DNA from: Ochotona curzoniae
Taxonomy: Eukaryota > Chordata > Mammalia > Lagomorpha > Ochotonidae
NCBI RefSeq assembly: GCF_017591425.1
Contig: NW_024466599.1
Coordinates: 25,706,001-25,770,000, forward strand
Reading direction: 5' to 3'
Length of the DNA: 64,000 bases
Shown here: piece after piece, positions 1-10,374 of the stretch
Layout of the letters: every line of letters starts with the position of its first letter
Numbering within the stretch: the stretch's first letter is position 1
Made by a program: the position numbers and the translations under genes
The notes under the pieces: model-generated
The model's database searches: none
What the model was told of the DNA's origin: nothing
The model's input: only the letters and a program-made list of their open reading frames with translations

Positions 1-9
1 GGTACCTTT

Positions 10-292
10 GGCTAACCCCCCACCTCCAAGTGTCAGCATCCCATGTGGGTACTGGTTCATTTCCAGCTGAACCACTTTCCATGCAGCTCATTGTTAATGG
101 CCTGAGAAAGCAGCACAGGATGGCCCAAAGCCTTGTGACCCTGTATCCCTGTGGGAGATCCCAAGGGGGCTCTTGGCTTTGGATCTGTTCAGCTCTGACT
201 ACTGCAGCCAATTGGAGAGTGAACCAGCAAATGGAAGATTTTTCTGTCTCTCCTTTCTATAAATCATTTTAAATAAAAATTTTGTTAAGGTT
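10..292 (+). mobile_element. CSINE (lagomorph tRNA-derived SINE), diverged
   Basis: The order of landmarks is that of a plus-strand CSINE: CAGCATCCCATGTGGG, a GGCCTGAGAAAGCAG block, AGTGAACCAGCAAATGGAAGA, a pyrimidine tract and an A-rich AAATAAAAAT end. The 5' end is poor. Confidence 0.8.
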
Positions 293-424
293 AGTTTGAT
301 TTTTTTCTGAAGAAATAATCCATTCTCAACTTGAGACCAAGATGGAAAAACCAATCTGTACCACACCAGGCTAAACTCTAGAAATGACAAGAGAAGCTCA
401 CAGTAAGATGCAGAGATATTTTTT

Positions 425-700
425 AAGAGGTTTTTTGTTTGTTTTTGTTTTTTCAGAAAGTCATATACATAGAGAGAGGAGGAGAGACAGAGGAAGATGT
501 TCCATCTGTTGATTCACTCCCCAAGCAGCTGCAATGGCCGGAGCTGTGCCAATCTGAAGCCAGAAACCTAGAGCTTCTTCCGGGTCTCCCACGCGGGTAC
601 AGGGTCCCAAGGCCTTGGGTCGTCCTCAACTGCTTTCCCAGGCCACAAGCAGGGAGCTGGATGCGACTTTAGCCACTAGGCTACCACGCTGGGACCAAGA
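425..700 (-). mobile_element. CSINE, minus strand
   Basis: The antisense landmarks appear in order: TTTT-rich tail, ACAGAGGAAGATGTTCCATC, TTGATTCACTCCCCAAG, AGGCCACAAGCAGGGAGCTGG and CCACTAGGCTACCACGCTGGG at the element's 5' end. Part of the middle is deleted after the GGGAGCTGGATG block. Confidence 0.85.
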
Positions 701-1202
701 TGCAGTGTTCCAACCAGCGCAATAGGTACCTTTTTCCCAAGCAGAATTCGGGGTCAGAAATAACATGAAAAGGGAACTTGACTAAGAGTCAGACAACAAA
801 CTCATCTCTATTCTAACTCAAAGAGGAGTCCGAGTCTTCGGCCCCTCCCCTGGGTAGGCACCAGCTGCTCTTCCTGAAATGAGAAGCTTGGACAAGCAAC
901 ACACTCCTTCCACCCCATTACTCCACACATTAACTCAAATACACTGAGTAAAGCCCCATCCCACTCCCACCCCGAAGGGCAACAAACTCCAATTTCATGG
1001 CCAAAATTCAGCAATCAGTACCCAAGTAATGATCAGCATATAAATGACATTTTATGGAGAAGCAGCTCAGGGATAAAAATGAAGTGAAAGTGAATTGGGG
1101 TAAACTTAAACACTACGTGAATGAGCGGCTTACTGACAGTACACACACAGATGCCAGAAAAGAAAAAAAAACACAAAACACTTCTAAAATTTACAACAGG
1201 TA

Positions 1203-1515
1203 GGAGTCGGCATGGTAGCAAAACAGGCTCATCTTCTGCCTGTGGCGCCAGCTTCCCACATGGACTCCAGCTCCTGTCCTGGCTGTTCCATTTCTGACGC
1301 AGCCCCCTGGTAACAGCCTGGGAAAGCAGTGGAGACAGGCTCAAGTCTTTGGACCTCTGCACCTGCATGGGAGACCCAGAAGAAACTCTTGGCTTCCAGG
1401 TTCAGTGCAGCCCAGCTCCAGCCATCGCAGCTATTTGGGGAGTGAACCAGCAGACACAAGATCTGCGTGTCTCTAATTCCGAACTCCAAGTAAAATAAAT
1501 CTTTAAAAAAATTAG
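1203..1515 (+). mobile_element. CSINE, diverged
   Basis: It contains GGCATGGTAGCAAAACAGG at the start, CAGCCTGGGAAAGCAGTGGA in the centre and ends in AAGTAAAATAAATCTTTAAA. Orientation is plus. A 111- and a 135-codon minus-strand ORF across it are shadows of the SINE. Confidence 0.85.
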
Positions 1516-3972
1516 AGTAAGTCACGAAATACTGGGTGGGCTCTTTATCCCAAAGAGGAAGCCACTGGAATACAATAACATACCTAACACGAGTGCACAC
1601 ATGACAAGGCAAGTTTTTAAAAAAGACTTGATTCAATGAATGGGGATTTGGTGCTGAAGTGACAGCACCTGGAGTGGGCCACAGAGAAACACCTCAAATA
1701 AGAGGGGGCCTCGGCATGAACCTCCAGGAAATGAGAACCCAAAAAGCTCTAGAAAAGTGAATGTTGACCACACACAAGGTTCATTCCTGTCCTCCTCTCA
1801 GTTGGAATAATGTGATCTCCTCCAAGACCAATTAGCCAGAATTGGAGGCAATGCCTCTGGGTTGCTTAATTATGGAGTTCCTGGACCACAGCCACCTTGT
1901 TCAAACATTTTCAAGTACTAACAGGCTATACCTGGCCACAACCTAGAGCGGGATATTCTAACAGGTGAGGATGGTTAAGAGTTTAAGGGGGATGTTTTTT
2001 CTGCCCATTTGCTCCTTACTGAGTGAGGTTACAATCAATAATTTTTTTAAAAATACAATGGAAATGTAATACTTCTCCAGCTAGAGGTAACTGTGGGTGA
2101 ATTTGATCTAGCAAGAAAACAAAGGCCACCCACCTGAGCTCCCTAGACCAAGGTCAGAACAGCTGCAACTGGAAGGGCACAGGAAGGAGGAACAACTTCA
2201 GTGGAAGATTTCTAGAATTTTCCAACTAAGACCCAAGACCTGCCTTTATCATAAAGTCTTACAACCAGCCATAAACAACTGGCAGCACATGCCTTTCCCA
2301 AGGAAATCAAAGTCTTTGAGCCACTCCCTTCTAAAACCAAACTCCAGCACTAGTAAGTATAGCCTACATTAAACAAACACTGGGGCCCAGAACCGGTGAA
2401 GAGCATGCCCTACGGCAAGGCAGCGAGCCTCTCGTGAAAACAATCTGAAACTCTCTCCAGTGAAAGCAGCGGGCTTGGCTGAGCAAGGAGCCCACGTGCC
2501 AGGCAGGAAGGCTGTGCTGAGCAACCTGGCTCCCAAAAGGAGAGCTATCTTGTGCATTCCCAAGTCCAGAGATATGCATTACCACCAACATCCTACCAGC
2601 TACCGAAAAGCAAACGCATTTCAATCTTACATCACCCTAAGACTTAAGCAAAGGCCTAAAATATTTTTCAGACAGTCCAGAGGAAGCAAAATCGAGACCC
2701 CTTAACAATATGCACAAGCCGCAGAACTGTTGGTAAATCAAATACATAATAAAATCCCCGTCTTAGGGATTCAAAGCACATAAATATATACTGTCTTGAG
2801 GGTAGACTTTGAAAAATACCATCTTTCACCACTGACGACCTGCATGCCTCTATGTGTAAAATCCACTCAAACTTCGCCGCTGCTGCATCCTACGGGTACT
2901 CACGGAAGAACCAGGAAAGAGGGGCTTCAACACACACCAGGCTGTTCTCTCAGCCCTTTTTTCGACCGCCTGCCCTATTCCTGATGCACAGAGCAAAGGG
3001 GACAGTCTAGCTGGCTGGACGCCCTTCTCCCCGCCAAGGGTCCCTGTTTTACCTCTCAGGAACTCAGACTCCAATCTCTCCGTCCCACCAACGCTTTGGG
3101 AAAAACTCCCGCCCAACACCTGTCCCGCTTCAGCCCTGCGGGAGCTCCTTACTCTACAAAGCCAAGGCACTCCACAGCCCTCCCACTCACAAGCACTTTT
3201 ATCAGCAATTAGGACACACGTGAGGCAAATAATCACAACCCTTGTTAATTAGGTTGTTACAGGGGGTGCTGGTCGTTAAATGGCCCCAGGTCACTCCTCT
3301 CTCCCCGTGAATTTCCTAGCATGGCCCTTGGGTAATTATTATTATCTTCTAAGCACGGGCTTCCCCACCGGGAGTGAGATGCTGACTTTCACTAGAGCTC
3401 GTCTACGTCTGCTCCCCGGGGGCCGGCACGCACTCCTCCGGGATGCTCACGTGGGCCCAAGTGCTTCCCGAAGCATCCACGCCCCCGCCGCATCGCTGCA
3501 CGCGCCACGACTACCACCTGCCAGGCACGCTCCAGCATCCCCCACCCCCTGCAGAGGATAGAGCCTGTAGTTCGTTTCCCTAGGGAAGTCTTCCCCGACT
3601 CTCCCTCTTTCAATGGTCCGTGCCCGCGCATCCCTGCACCGGCCTACAAACGTTTGTTTACAAATGCACCTCCCACTCTGCGGGACGCCCCCTAGGGCAC
3701 ACCGGGTGCGGAGGGCGCCTGGCGCTCAGGACGTGCCAGCTGAAAGAAGGGGCGGCCGCAGGCAAACCCGCTAGGGCTCCCCGTGAGGGATTCCCTCCCA
3801 AACCCCCCGAAGCCGACGCCGGGCAGGCGGGGCGGGCCCAGGCCACGGCCCCACGTCGGGGCAGAGTCCGCGGAGGCGGAAGGAGGGCGCGGGGAGGAGC
3901 CACGGACCCGGGGCCCGCCGGCTGGGCCGGGGCAGAAGGGACTCCCGCCCGCCCCAGCGGCCCCGCACTCAC

Positions 3973-4226
3973 TCGTCCCCTTGCAGGAGGCTGCGCTCCG
4001 TGATGGGCCGCACGGCCGCCCGCGGGGGCTCGGCGCCCGGACCCGGGGGGCGGAAACACACGCTCAGCTTCTCCTCCAGGCTGCAGGCCAACTCCGGGAA
4101 GCCGTCGCCGCCCGCACCCGCCCCTGTCCCGGCGGCGGCGCTCGCATTACAGTTCTCCTGGTCCAGGACGCTCCGGGCCGGCTCTTGGAACTCATAGAAA
4201 TCCTGCCAGTCCCCGTCGGCCGCCAT
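3973..4226 (-). CDS. FEZ2: FEZ2 coding exon 1 (fasciculation and elongation protein zeta 2, N-terminus)
   Basis: The minus-strand frame starts MAADGDWQDFYEFQEPA, which I recognise as the mammalian FEZ2 N-terminus, and ends RPITERSLLQGDE. FEZ2 is the broadly expressed paralogue of FEZ1/UNC-76, a cytosolic adaptor linked to kinesin-1 cargo transport, PKC-zeta binding, axon outgrowth and autophagy (family knowledge). The exon holds 84 codons plus two bases; a GTGAGT donor begins at 3972 (reading leftward), so the split codon would be completed by exon 2 outside the window. The ATG at 4226 has a good Kozak context (G at -3, G at +4). Residues 28-42 are Ala/Gly-rich. The exon lies in a CpG island, and the run-on frame hits a stop just past the donor, as expected of intron. 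The charged coiled-coil regions of FEZ2 would be encoded by later exons, not present here. Confidence 0.95.
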
Positions 4227-4276
4227 CGCCGCCCGGTGCTGCGGCGCGCCCCGCCCGGGCCGGCCTGGCCTGGCTC

Positions 4277-4650
4277 GGCCCCGCCCCCAGGACCCCAGTC
4301 AGCCCGGGCCACGCCCCGAGCCCCGCCAGGCCCCGCCCCCGGGACCCCGGTCAGCCCGAGCCACGCCCCGAGCCCCGCCAGGCCCCGCCCCCGGGACCCC
4401 GGTCAGCCCCCCTGACCACGCCCCGGGCCCCCGCCGGGCCCCGTCCCCGAGGCCCCGGTCAGCCCGGGCCACGCCCCAGGCCCCGCCCCCGGGACCCCAG
4501 TCAGCCCGGACCACGCCCAGCCTCCAGGCCCCGCCCCCGGGACCCCGTTCAGCCCCCCTGACCACGCCCCGATCCCGCAAGACCCCGCCCCCGGACTACG
4601 TCAGCCCCTAGCCCCGCCCAGCCGCCATGCCCCGCCCCCGGCCTCTGCCT
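4277..4650. repeat. Eight-unit GC-box minisatellite in the FEZ2 promoter
   Basis: Units begin at about 4277, 4329, 4381, 4437, 4479, 4527, 4581 and 4629, giving periods of 42-56 bp; the last is partial. A typical unit has a GGCCCCGCCCCCGGGACCCC block, then a GGTCAGCCC block, then CCACGCCCC. Each unit carries an Sp1/KLF-type GC box, and most also carry a CACCC-like box. Units diverge by point changes and short indels, so the array is not a recent assembly artefact, although its exact copy number could be. Confidence 0.9.
4597..4603. promoter_or_regulatory. CRE-like site in promoter repeat unit 7
   Basis: Unit 7 reads TACGTCAG where most other units read CCGGTCAG or CCAGTCAG. The change creates a TGACGTA core on the minus strand, a fit to the CREB/ATF half-site with an extra base. 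This is a motif match only. Confidence 0.4.
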
Positions 4651-4654
4651 GGCC

Positions 4655-5130
4655 AGAGGTCTATGCTTAGAGCCCCTAACAAGGAAGACCTGTTAACTGC
4701 CTCGTGTTGCTTCCTATTTATACTATCACTTAGGCAAAACTTTGCACATAGTTTCCCTTTCTAGGAACCTGACCTAAATCTGGCTGAAATGAAGCATGTC
4801 TTTGAACTACTTAACGTGGTAAGATTATGTTTTTCTCCAGCCTTTTGTGACTTCCCAAGTAGAAATGGGAGATATTTAAGTGGCACTTGAACGGTGTTCA
4901 GCAAATGGGTTCTGTCGCCCACGTCCAAAACACGTGCTAGACCCTGGAGAGCAAAGGTAAATGATTATGGGAGTTACTGTTCACAAAGCACTTATTGCCT
5001 GACAGTAAATACTAAAGGGGCTTACAACATAGTGGAGTGATAAGACTGACAGGAAATCATTTGTGCAGTATAAAGAGTAAGTGCACTGGGAAAATGGAAA
5101 GTTGTCGCTTCATGTGCTTCAGCTTTGCAA
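4655..5130. other. Unassigned intergenic DNA upstream of FEZ2
   Basis: No repeat family or ORF of note was recognised. A CACGTG E-box is present at 4931-4936. Composition falls back to about genome average immediately right of the promoter minisatellite. Confidence 0.5.
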
Positions 5131-5134
5131 GATG

Positions 5135-5435
5135 TCAAAAGCTGTGGCACAGTGAGTTAGCAAGTCAACGTCCCATAAGACTCACAGCAGCCCTGTATCT
5201 TATCCAGCTCTCTGCTAAGGCACCAGGAAAAGCAGTGGAAACTGGCCCAAGTGTTAGGTCCCTACTAGCCACAGGGGAGACCAGGACAGAGTTCAGAGCT
5301 CCTGGTAGTGGCCTGGACTAGGCCCAGCTGTTACAGCAAGTTGGGAAGTAAACCAGCACATGGAAGATTCTCTCCCTCTTCCTCCTTGCCCTTCACTCTG
5401 CCTTTCAGGAAATAAATCTTGAAAACTTGAAAAGT
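5135..5435 (+). mobile_element. CSINE, old copy
   Basis: Old plus-strand copy: GCTGTGGCACAGTGAGTTAG near the start, CCAGCTCTCTGCTAAGG in the middle, and CAGGAAATAAATCTTGAAAA at the end. It abuts the target duplication of the young copy at 5465. Confidence 0.8.
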
Positions 5436-5464
5436 GATGCTCATTGTACAAAAATGTGAATACA

Positions 5465-5790
5465 GGGCCCGGCACGGTGGCGCAGTGGTTAAGTCCTCGT
5501 CCTGCACGCCCGGGATCCCATATGGGCGCTGGTTCTAATCCCGGCAGCCCCACTTCCCTTCCAGCTCCCTGCCTGTGGCCCGGGAAAGCAGTCGAGGACG
5601 GCCCAAAGCTTTGGGACCCTGCACCCACATGGGAGACCTGGAAGAGGCTCCTGGCTTCGGATCGGCATAGTATCGGCCCGTTGCGCTCACTTGGGGAGTG
5701 AATCATCGGACGAAAGATCTTCCTCTCTGTCTCTCCTCTCTGTATATCCACCTTTCCAATGAAAAAAATAATAAAAATAAATCTTTTTTT
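5465..5790 (+). mobile_element. Young full-length CSINE with target-site duplication
   Basis: It starts GGGCCCGGCACGGTGGCGCA and ends in a poly-A-like AAATAAATCTTTTTTT tail. The tRNA-like A box (TGGCGCAGTGG, 5478-5488) and B box (GGTTCTAATCC, 5531-5541) are well kept. A 12-bp duplication, AAAATGTGAATA, flanks it at 5451-5462 and 5791-5802. These features mark a recent retrotransposition by L1 machinery. Confidence 0.95.
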
Positions 5791-5881
5791 AAAATGTGAA
5801 TATAATGAACTACATATTTGAAAATGGTTAAGATGATAGTTTTATGTTAGATGTGTTTTATCCAAAAAAAAAAAAAAAATG

Positions 5882-6230
5882 GGGGCAGAACCAGCATAAT
5901 TGTTCGATTGACTAATCCTCTGCTTGCGAACACTGGCATCCCATATGGGCACCAGTTCATATCCTGGCTGCTCCACTTCTCTTACAGGTCCCTGCTTGGG
6001 GCTTGGAAAATCAGTAGAGGACAGCCCAAAACCATGGGACCCTGCACCCATGTCAGAAACCCCAAGGGGGCTCCTGGTTCCTTGCTTCAGAGGGGCTCAG
6101 CCCCAGCCATTGTGGCCATTTGGGGAGTGAACCAGAGGATGGAAGATCTTTTGGTCTCTTCTCTCTGTAAATCTGCCTTTCCAAATATAAATAAATAAGT
6201 AAATAAATAAATAACTTTAAAAGTAGGGGT
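5882..6230 (+). mobile_element. CSINE, full length but diverged
   Basis: Plus-strand landmarks CACTGGCATCCCATATGGGC, AGCCCAAAACCATGGGACCC and GTGAACCAGAGGATGGAAGA are in order. The tail is a short AAATAAATAAATAA array. A 14-A run precedes the element at 5865-5879. Confidence 0.88.
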
Positions 6231-6312
6231 ATATTTTAAAGGAAATGTGGAAAGGCAATACATTCTCGGGAGGGGTTTTTTTTGTTTGTTTGTTTGTTTC
6301 CTTGCTTGTTTG

Positions 6313-6645
6313 GCTTAAAGATTTATTTCTTTTTATTGGAAAGGCAGTTATACAGAGAGGAGGAAAGACAGAGGAAGATCTTCCATCCGATGATTCACTC
6401 TCAAAGCCGCCACAAAGGCTGGAGCTGAGCCCATCCAAAGCCAGGAGCCTGGAGCTTCTTTGGGTCTCCCACATGGGTACAAATGGGTGCAGGGTTCCAA
6501 GGTCTTGGGTCATCCTTGACTGCTTTCCCAGGCCACAAGCAGGGAGCTGGATGGGAAGTAGGACTTCCAGGATTAGAACCCATACCCCATTTACAATCCT
6601 GGCAAGTTCAAGGCAAGGACTTTAGCCACTAGGCTATCGTGCTTA
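6313..6645 (-). mobile_element. CSINE, minus strand
   Basis: It begins with the antisense tail TTAAAGATTTATTTC, followed by ATACAGAGAGGAGGAAAGAC, CATCCGATGATTCACTC, CAGGCCACAAGCAGGGAGCT and CACTAGGCTATCGTGCTTAG. ORFs of 98 and 126 codons here are repeat shadows. Confidence 0.92.
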
Positions 6646-6649
6646 GCCC

Positions 6650-7878
6650 ATGAGCAGTGTTTTTGAACTGGAATAACCAAATATGGCATACAGAAATCAG
6701 AGACAATTAGGTTATAAAAGATACGCATGTATTTTGAAAAATGACTTTCATGTCAGTGATATTAAATGACTTTATAATGGAAACAGGTATTGAGCTCTAG
6801 CTGGCCGCAAGCCAAGCTAGTCAGTAGGTAACAGCACTGAAGTTAATAGGGAAACCACTGGGAAGCAGCTCAAACCTGGGAGCACGACCCAGATGCTCTG
6901 GGAGTGTCAAAGACCAGCTTCCCTCTCACTATGGTATGTCACACATAGAGTTACAAGGAACCTATCAAGTTGACACAAACTCCTCCAATTACATACACAT
7001 GCAGGCAAAAATAAACCTTTCCCCCGGGCTTATCTCTCCATTCATCTGCATGGTGTGTATGTAAAAGTGGAAATGAAAATTACTCACAGGTCCCAAATGC
7101 AGCACTGTCCAATTTTTTATTCAGTTTTTAAAAACATGCTCCCAAGATTAGTTCCGGTGATCTCAGAATTTTATTTTAGCCAACGGTTTCATAAGATGAT
7201 TTTACTTTTAATTAAATGCAAATTAGGATCACTCTAGAAGATTGGGCTATCACATAGGGAATATGAGATTTGGATTGTTTTTCTTGATTCATGTCTGCAC
7301 ACCCAGAGCAACCTTGACATACAGCACACTTTATAAAAATGCTTCAGAGGAATGTGTGAGACAGCTAACTGTATTTGTCTCTAGTTTTGTTACTCTTGTC
7401 CAACCTTTTGTTACTTTATCGAGACAAAGTGAGATTAGAAAAGAAACTACACTATTTAAGAATGCATCAATGGGTGCTTTTGTAAATTTCAAATAGTTAC
7501 TATAAACATGACAAAGTAACAGCAGAAAAGCCTTTACACTGTATAATATTTGTAATCTGATTGAAGTTATAAAATAGCAACATTTCAGTTCAAAGCCTTA
7601 AAGCTTTCTACTCACCTGTCTTCCCATGTGGTAGCTGGAGCTTTCAAGTTGTTACATGGCCTCTTAGAACATCATATCTGAGATAGATAGCAATTTGTAT
7701 TTCCTTTAGGTGGGACTCTAAGCTATTAAACCTTGGTCCTCAGGGTCAGGAGCTGGAAGATGGCAGACCTGGGGTTTATTGTATCATTGGAAACTACTAT
7801 CCTGGGAAGGAATTAGTGCAATTCTCCTGCAGCGATCTGCATCTCAGGACAATGGGTGTTATTAAACAGCAAGCCAGA
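6650..7878. other. Unassigned intergenic DNA
   Basis: AT-rich single-copy-looking sequence with no recognised repeat, exon or RNA gene. The 60- and 84-codon ORFs at 7055 and 7242 have no recognisable composition or motif. Confidence 0.4.
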
Positions 7879-7879
7879 G

Positions 7880-8505
7880 GCAAGCATCTGGCCCAGCAAT
7901 TAAGACACTGCATTGGATGCTCACATCTCATATTGGAATGCCTCATATTGGAAAGTCAAGATTTACAGAGAGGAGGGACAGAAAGAAAGATCTTTATCCG
8001 CTGGTCTACTCCCCAATAGTGGCTGCAAGCTGAGCCAATCCAAAGCCAGGAGCCAGAAATTTCCAGGTCTCCCAAATGGGTGCAGGGTCTCAAGGCTTTG
8101 GACCATCCTCAACTTCTTTCCCAGGTCACAAGCAGGGAGCTGGATGGGAAGTGGGGCCATCAGGATTAGAATAGGCACCCATATGGAATCCAGGCAGATG
8201 CAACATGAGGACTTTACCCACTAGGTTCTCATGGCAAAGCCCAGGAGTAGCTGCATTTGAATCTCAATTCTGGTGCCAATTCTGCTTTCCTGCTAATGCA
8301 GACCCTGGAAAGCAGCAGGGGATGGCTCAAGTGGTTGGGTCCTTGCCACTGTGTGGGAGACCTAAATTGGCTTTAGTCTTCCAACTTCAACCTGGTTCAG
8401 CCCTTCAAATGTCAGCTGTTGTATTTGGAGAGAGAACCAGTAAAGATATCCATCCCCTATTCCCTCCAATTTTCAAATAAAATAAATGTCTTTGTTAAAG
8501 AGCAA
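7880..8505 (+). mobile_element. Old CSINE split by a later CSINE insertion
   Basis: The 5' part of a plus-strand CSINE (7880 to about 7950) ends within its CCCATATTGG-AATGCC block. The remainder resumes near 8240 with TTGAATCTCAATTCTGGTGC and runs to CAAATAAAATAAATGTCTTT. The intervening minus-strand copy is listed separately, so this is a nested insertion. Confidence 0.75.
7951..8238 (-). mobile_element. CSINE, minus strand, nested in an older CSINE
   Basis: Antisense landmarks are present: TTTACAGAGAGGAGGGACAG, CCGCTGGTCTACTCCCCAA, CAGGTCACAAGCAGGGAGCT and CCCACTAGGTTCTCATGGC. The A-tail end is largely missing, suggesting 3' loss or decay after insertion. Confidence 0.82.
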
Positions 8506-9495
8506 TCCTGCCTACTCCATGCTCTGTCTGCTTGTCCTGCTAGGATTGCTCTCTCAGGTACTCCACCAACTGCCACAATGCGATCCAAGCAGGCAGGCCC
8601 TTGTCAGAGCTGGTGCTGGGCTGTTCAGACTTCTAGAGTCCAACACTGTGGGCTAAGTGTACAAATTACCCCCACTTCGTTACAGAGAAAAAAGAAATAA
8701 CACAGAATGGGGCAATAACCAAATCCCTTTATGCCTGCCTCTTCCTTTTGTTCCTTTGGTACTTGATTTGAACCTCTGAATCCAGCGCCAAGTCACTCTC
8801 CCCTAGTCCCCTTTACTTAGCATCTCCCAACAGTAACCCTGGCCAGTTTCCCTGGTCTCCTTCCCATCGGCCAAACTGGTTCCTCCCTCTGCTGCCAGGA
8901 ACCTGGAAAAACTGTAGCTTCCTGCCAGCCTTGCCTACTTTCATCAGCTCATCAACACTCAATGGCTTCTCATACCCCATTCTCACATAGCTTGGTTCCA
9001 CTGCTTCTCACCTAATGAAAATGCACATATGCAAATGTGCTGGCTCACTCATAGATTAAGAAAAGTCATCTGTAGAATTAGTTTCCAGTCCTGGGTTCAA
9101 AGTCAGAAAGAGAAACCATAAACTTTTAAAGCTAGTGTCATAGTGCTTGAATATTATACTCATGAATCATTTCCCATGAAGTGGTTACCTCTGTGGTTTA
9201 ACAAGGCATTTATTTTCAGATATTTATATATAGTGTGTCACAGAGCAAATCCAAATAGGAAACAATGACAAGCAGAGCGTTCAGTATATAGACCAAATAA
9301 AAGTATAATAATAAGAAAATGTATCAGCTGCAAAGGAAATATAAATTATTAAAACTAAAAAATATCTAGTTATCAAAGTATATTTAGCAAATGCTAAAGA
9401 CATGATTATGCACACTGAGAGGATATATAAAAAAAGGTTCTAGAAACAGGCTAAAGTCATGACTATGTTTAGTCAATACTTATTAGCAGGGAGAG
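8506..9495. other. Unassigned intergenic DNA
   Basis: No repeat or gene was recognised. The 3' half (9200-9480) is strongly AT-rich. Short ORFs here lack recognisable features. Confidence 0.4.
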
Positions 9496-9497
9496 AA

Positions 9498-9744
9498 GGG
9501 TTGGCATTGTGGCACAAGAGATGAAGCCACCAGCTACAGTGCCAGCATCCCACATGAGCGCCAGTATGAGTACCAGCTGCTCCATTAGATCCAATTCCAT
9601 GTTAATGTTCTTGGGGAAAGCCACAGAAGAGGACCCCAATGCGTGGACCTCCATGGGAGACCCATGTGGAATTCTGGGCTCCTGGCTTTGCCCTGGGCCA
9701 ACCCCAGCCATTGTGGAGTGAACCAGCAGATGGAAAATGGATAT

Positions 9745-9789
<45 letters not shown>

Positions 9790-9815
9790 CTTAGCCTTTC
9801 AAATAAGTAAAGAAA
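9498..9815 (+). mobile_element. CSINE carrying a GT microsatellite
   Basis: Landmarks GGTTGGCATTGTGGCACAAG, GTGCCAGCATCCCACATGAG and TGAACCAGCAGATGGAAAAT run in plus orientation. A GT-dinucleotide array (9745-9787) has replaced the usual pyrimidine tract before the CAAATAAGTAAAGAAAT tail. Confidence 0.85.
9745..9787. repeat. (GT)n microsatellite
   Basis: An uninterrupted run of about 21 GT dinucleotides sits inside the 3' part of a CSINE. It is likely polymorphic. Confidence 0.97.
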
Positions 9816-9991
9816 TATTTACAGGAATAAAAGAGGATTGTGCTAATGAATCAAAAGTAAAATACACTTAGAAATCCATGACTTAACCCCAAAATTTAAG
9901 AATGGCTGCCTCCTCTAGCAAGAAATATCAAGGAACTTATGTGTAGTTAAGGACCACACACAATTGAACCTTCATTAATGAAAAATATTTC

Positions 9992-10312
9992 GGGCCCGGC
10001 AGCATGGCCTAGCAGCTATAGTTCTTACCTTTAACGCACCGGGATCCCATATGGGAGCTGGTTCTAATCCTGGTGACCCTGTTTCCCATCCAGCTCCCTG
10101 CCTGTGGCCTGGGAAAGCAGTCAAGGATGGCCCAAAGCCTTAGGACCCTGCACCTGTGTGGGAGACATGGAAATTTCTGGCTCCTGGCTTTGGATTGGCA
10201 TAGCACCGGCCATTGCGCTCACTTGGGGAGTGAATCATTGGATGGAAGATCTTCCCCTCTGACTCTCCTCCTCTCTGTATATCTGACTTTGTAATAAAAT
10301 AAATAAATAAGT
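9992..10312 (+). mobile_element. CSINE with target-site duplication
   Basis: It starts GGGCCCGGCAGCATGG and ends AATAAATAAATAAGT. The 11-bp sequence AAAAATATTTC flanks it at 9981-9991 and 10313-10323. Moderate divergence makes it older than the 5465 copy. Confidence 0.93.
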
Positions 10313-10336
10313 AAAAATATTTCTTCCAAAATCAGA

Positions 10337-10338
10337 GT

Positions 10339-10374
<36 letters not shown>

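Larger units (their letters stand above)
1..3972 (-). other. FEZ2: FEZ2 intron 1, 5' portion
   Basis: No second FEZ2 exon was recognised to the left of the exon-1 donor, so this stretch is inferred to be the start of intron 1. It holds three CSINE copies (described separately) and unassigned DNA at 737-1200 and 1520-3400. The part from about 3400 to 3972 is GC- and CpG-rich, the downstream shoulder of the promoter CpG island. Confidence 0.75.
3400..4650. promoter_or_regulatory. FEZ2: CpG island and promoter region of FEZ2
   Basis: Base composition changes sharply to GC-rich with dense CpG over roughly 1.2 kb, centred on FEZ2 exon 1. No TATA box is evident on the promoter side, and GC boxes of the CCCCGCCCCC type are abundant from 4250 to 4640, typical of a TATA-less housekeeping promoter. 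The transcription start site cannot be placed from sequence alone; it should lie between about 4230 and 4500, with transcription running leftward. Confidence 0.85.

Noticed and set aside
3783..4415. 210-codon plus-strand ORF in the CpG island
   Set aside because: Its Arg/Pro/Gly-rich product is typical of GC-rich DNA with few stop codons. It is antisense to FEZ2 exon 1 and the promoter minisatellite.
5293..5751. 152-codon minus-strand ORF and similar ORFs at 42382-42822, 6245-6625, 51444-51734 and 57491-57773
   Set aside because: All are translations of CSINE copies; the same peptide fragments recur in each SINE.
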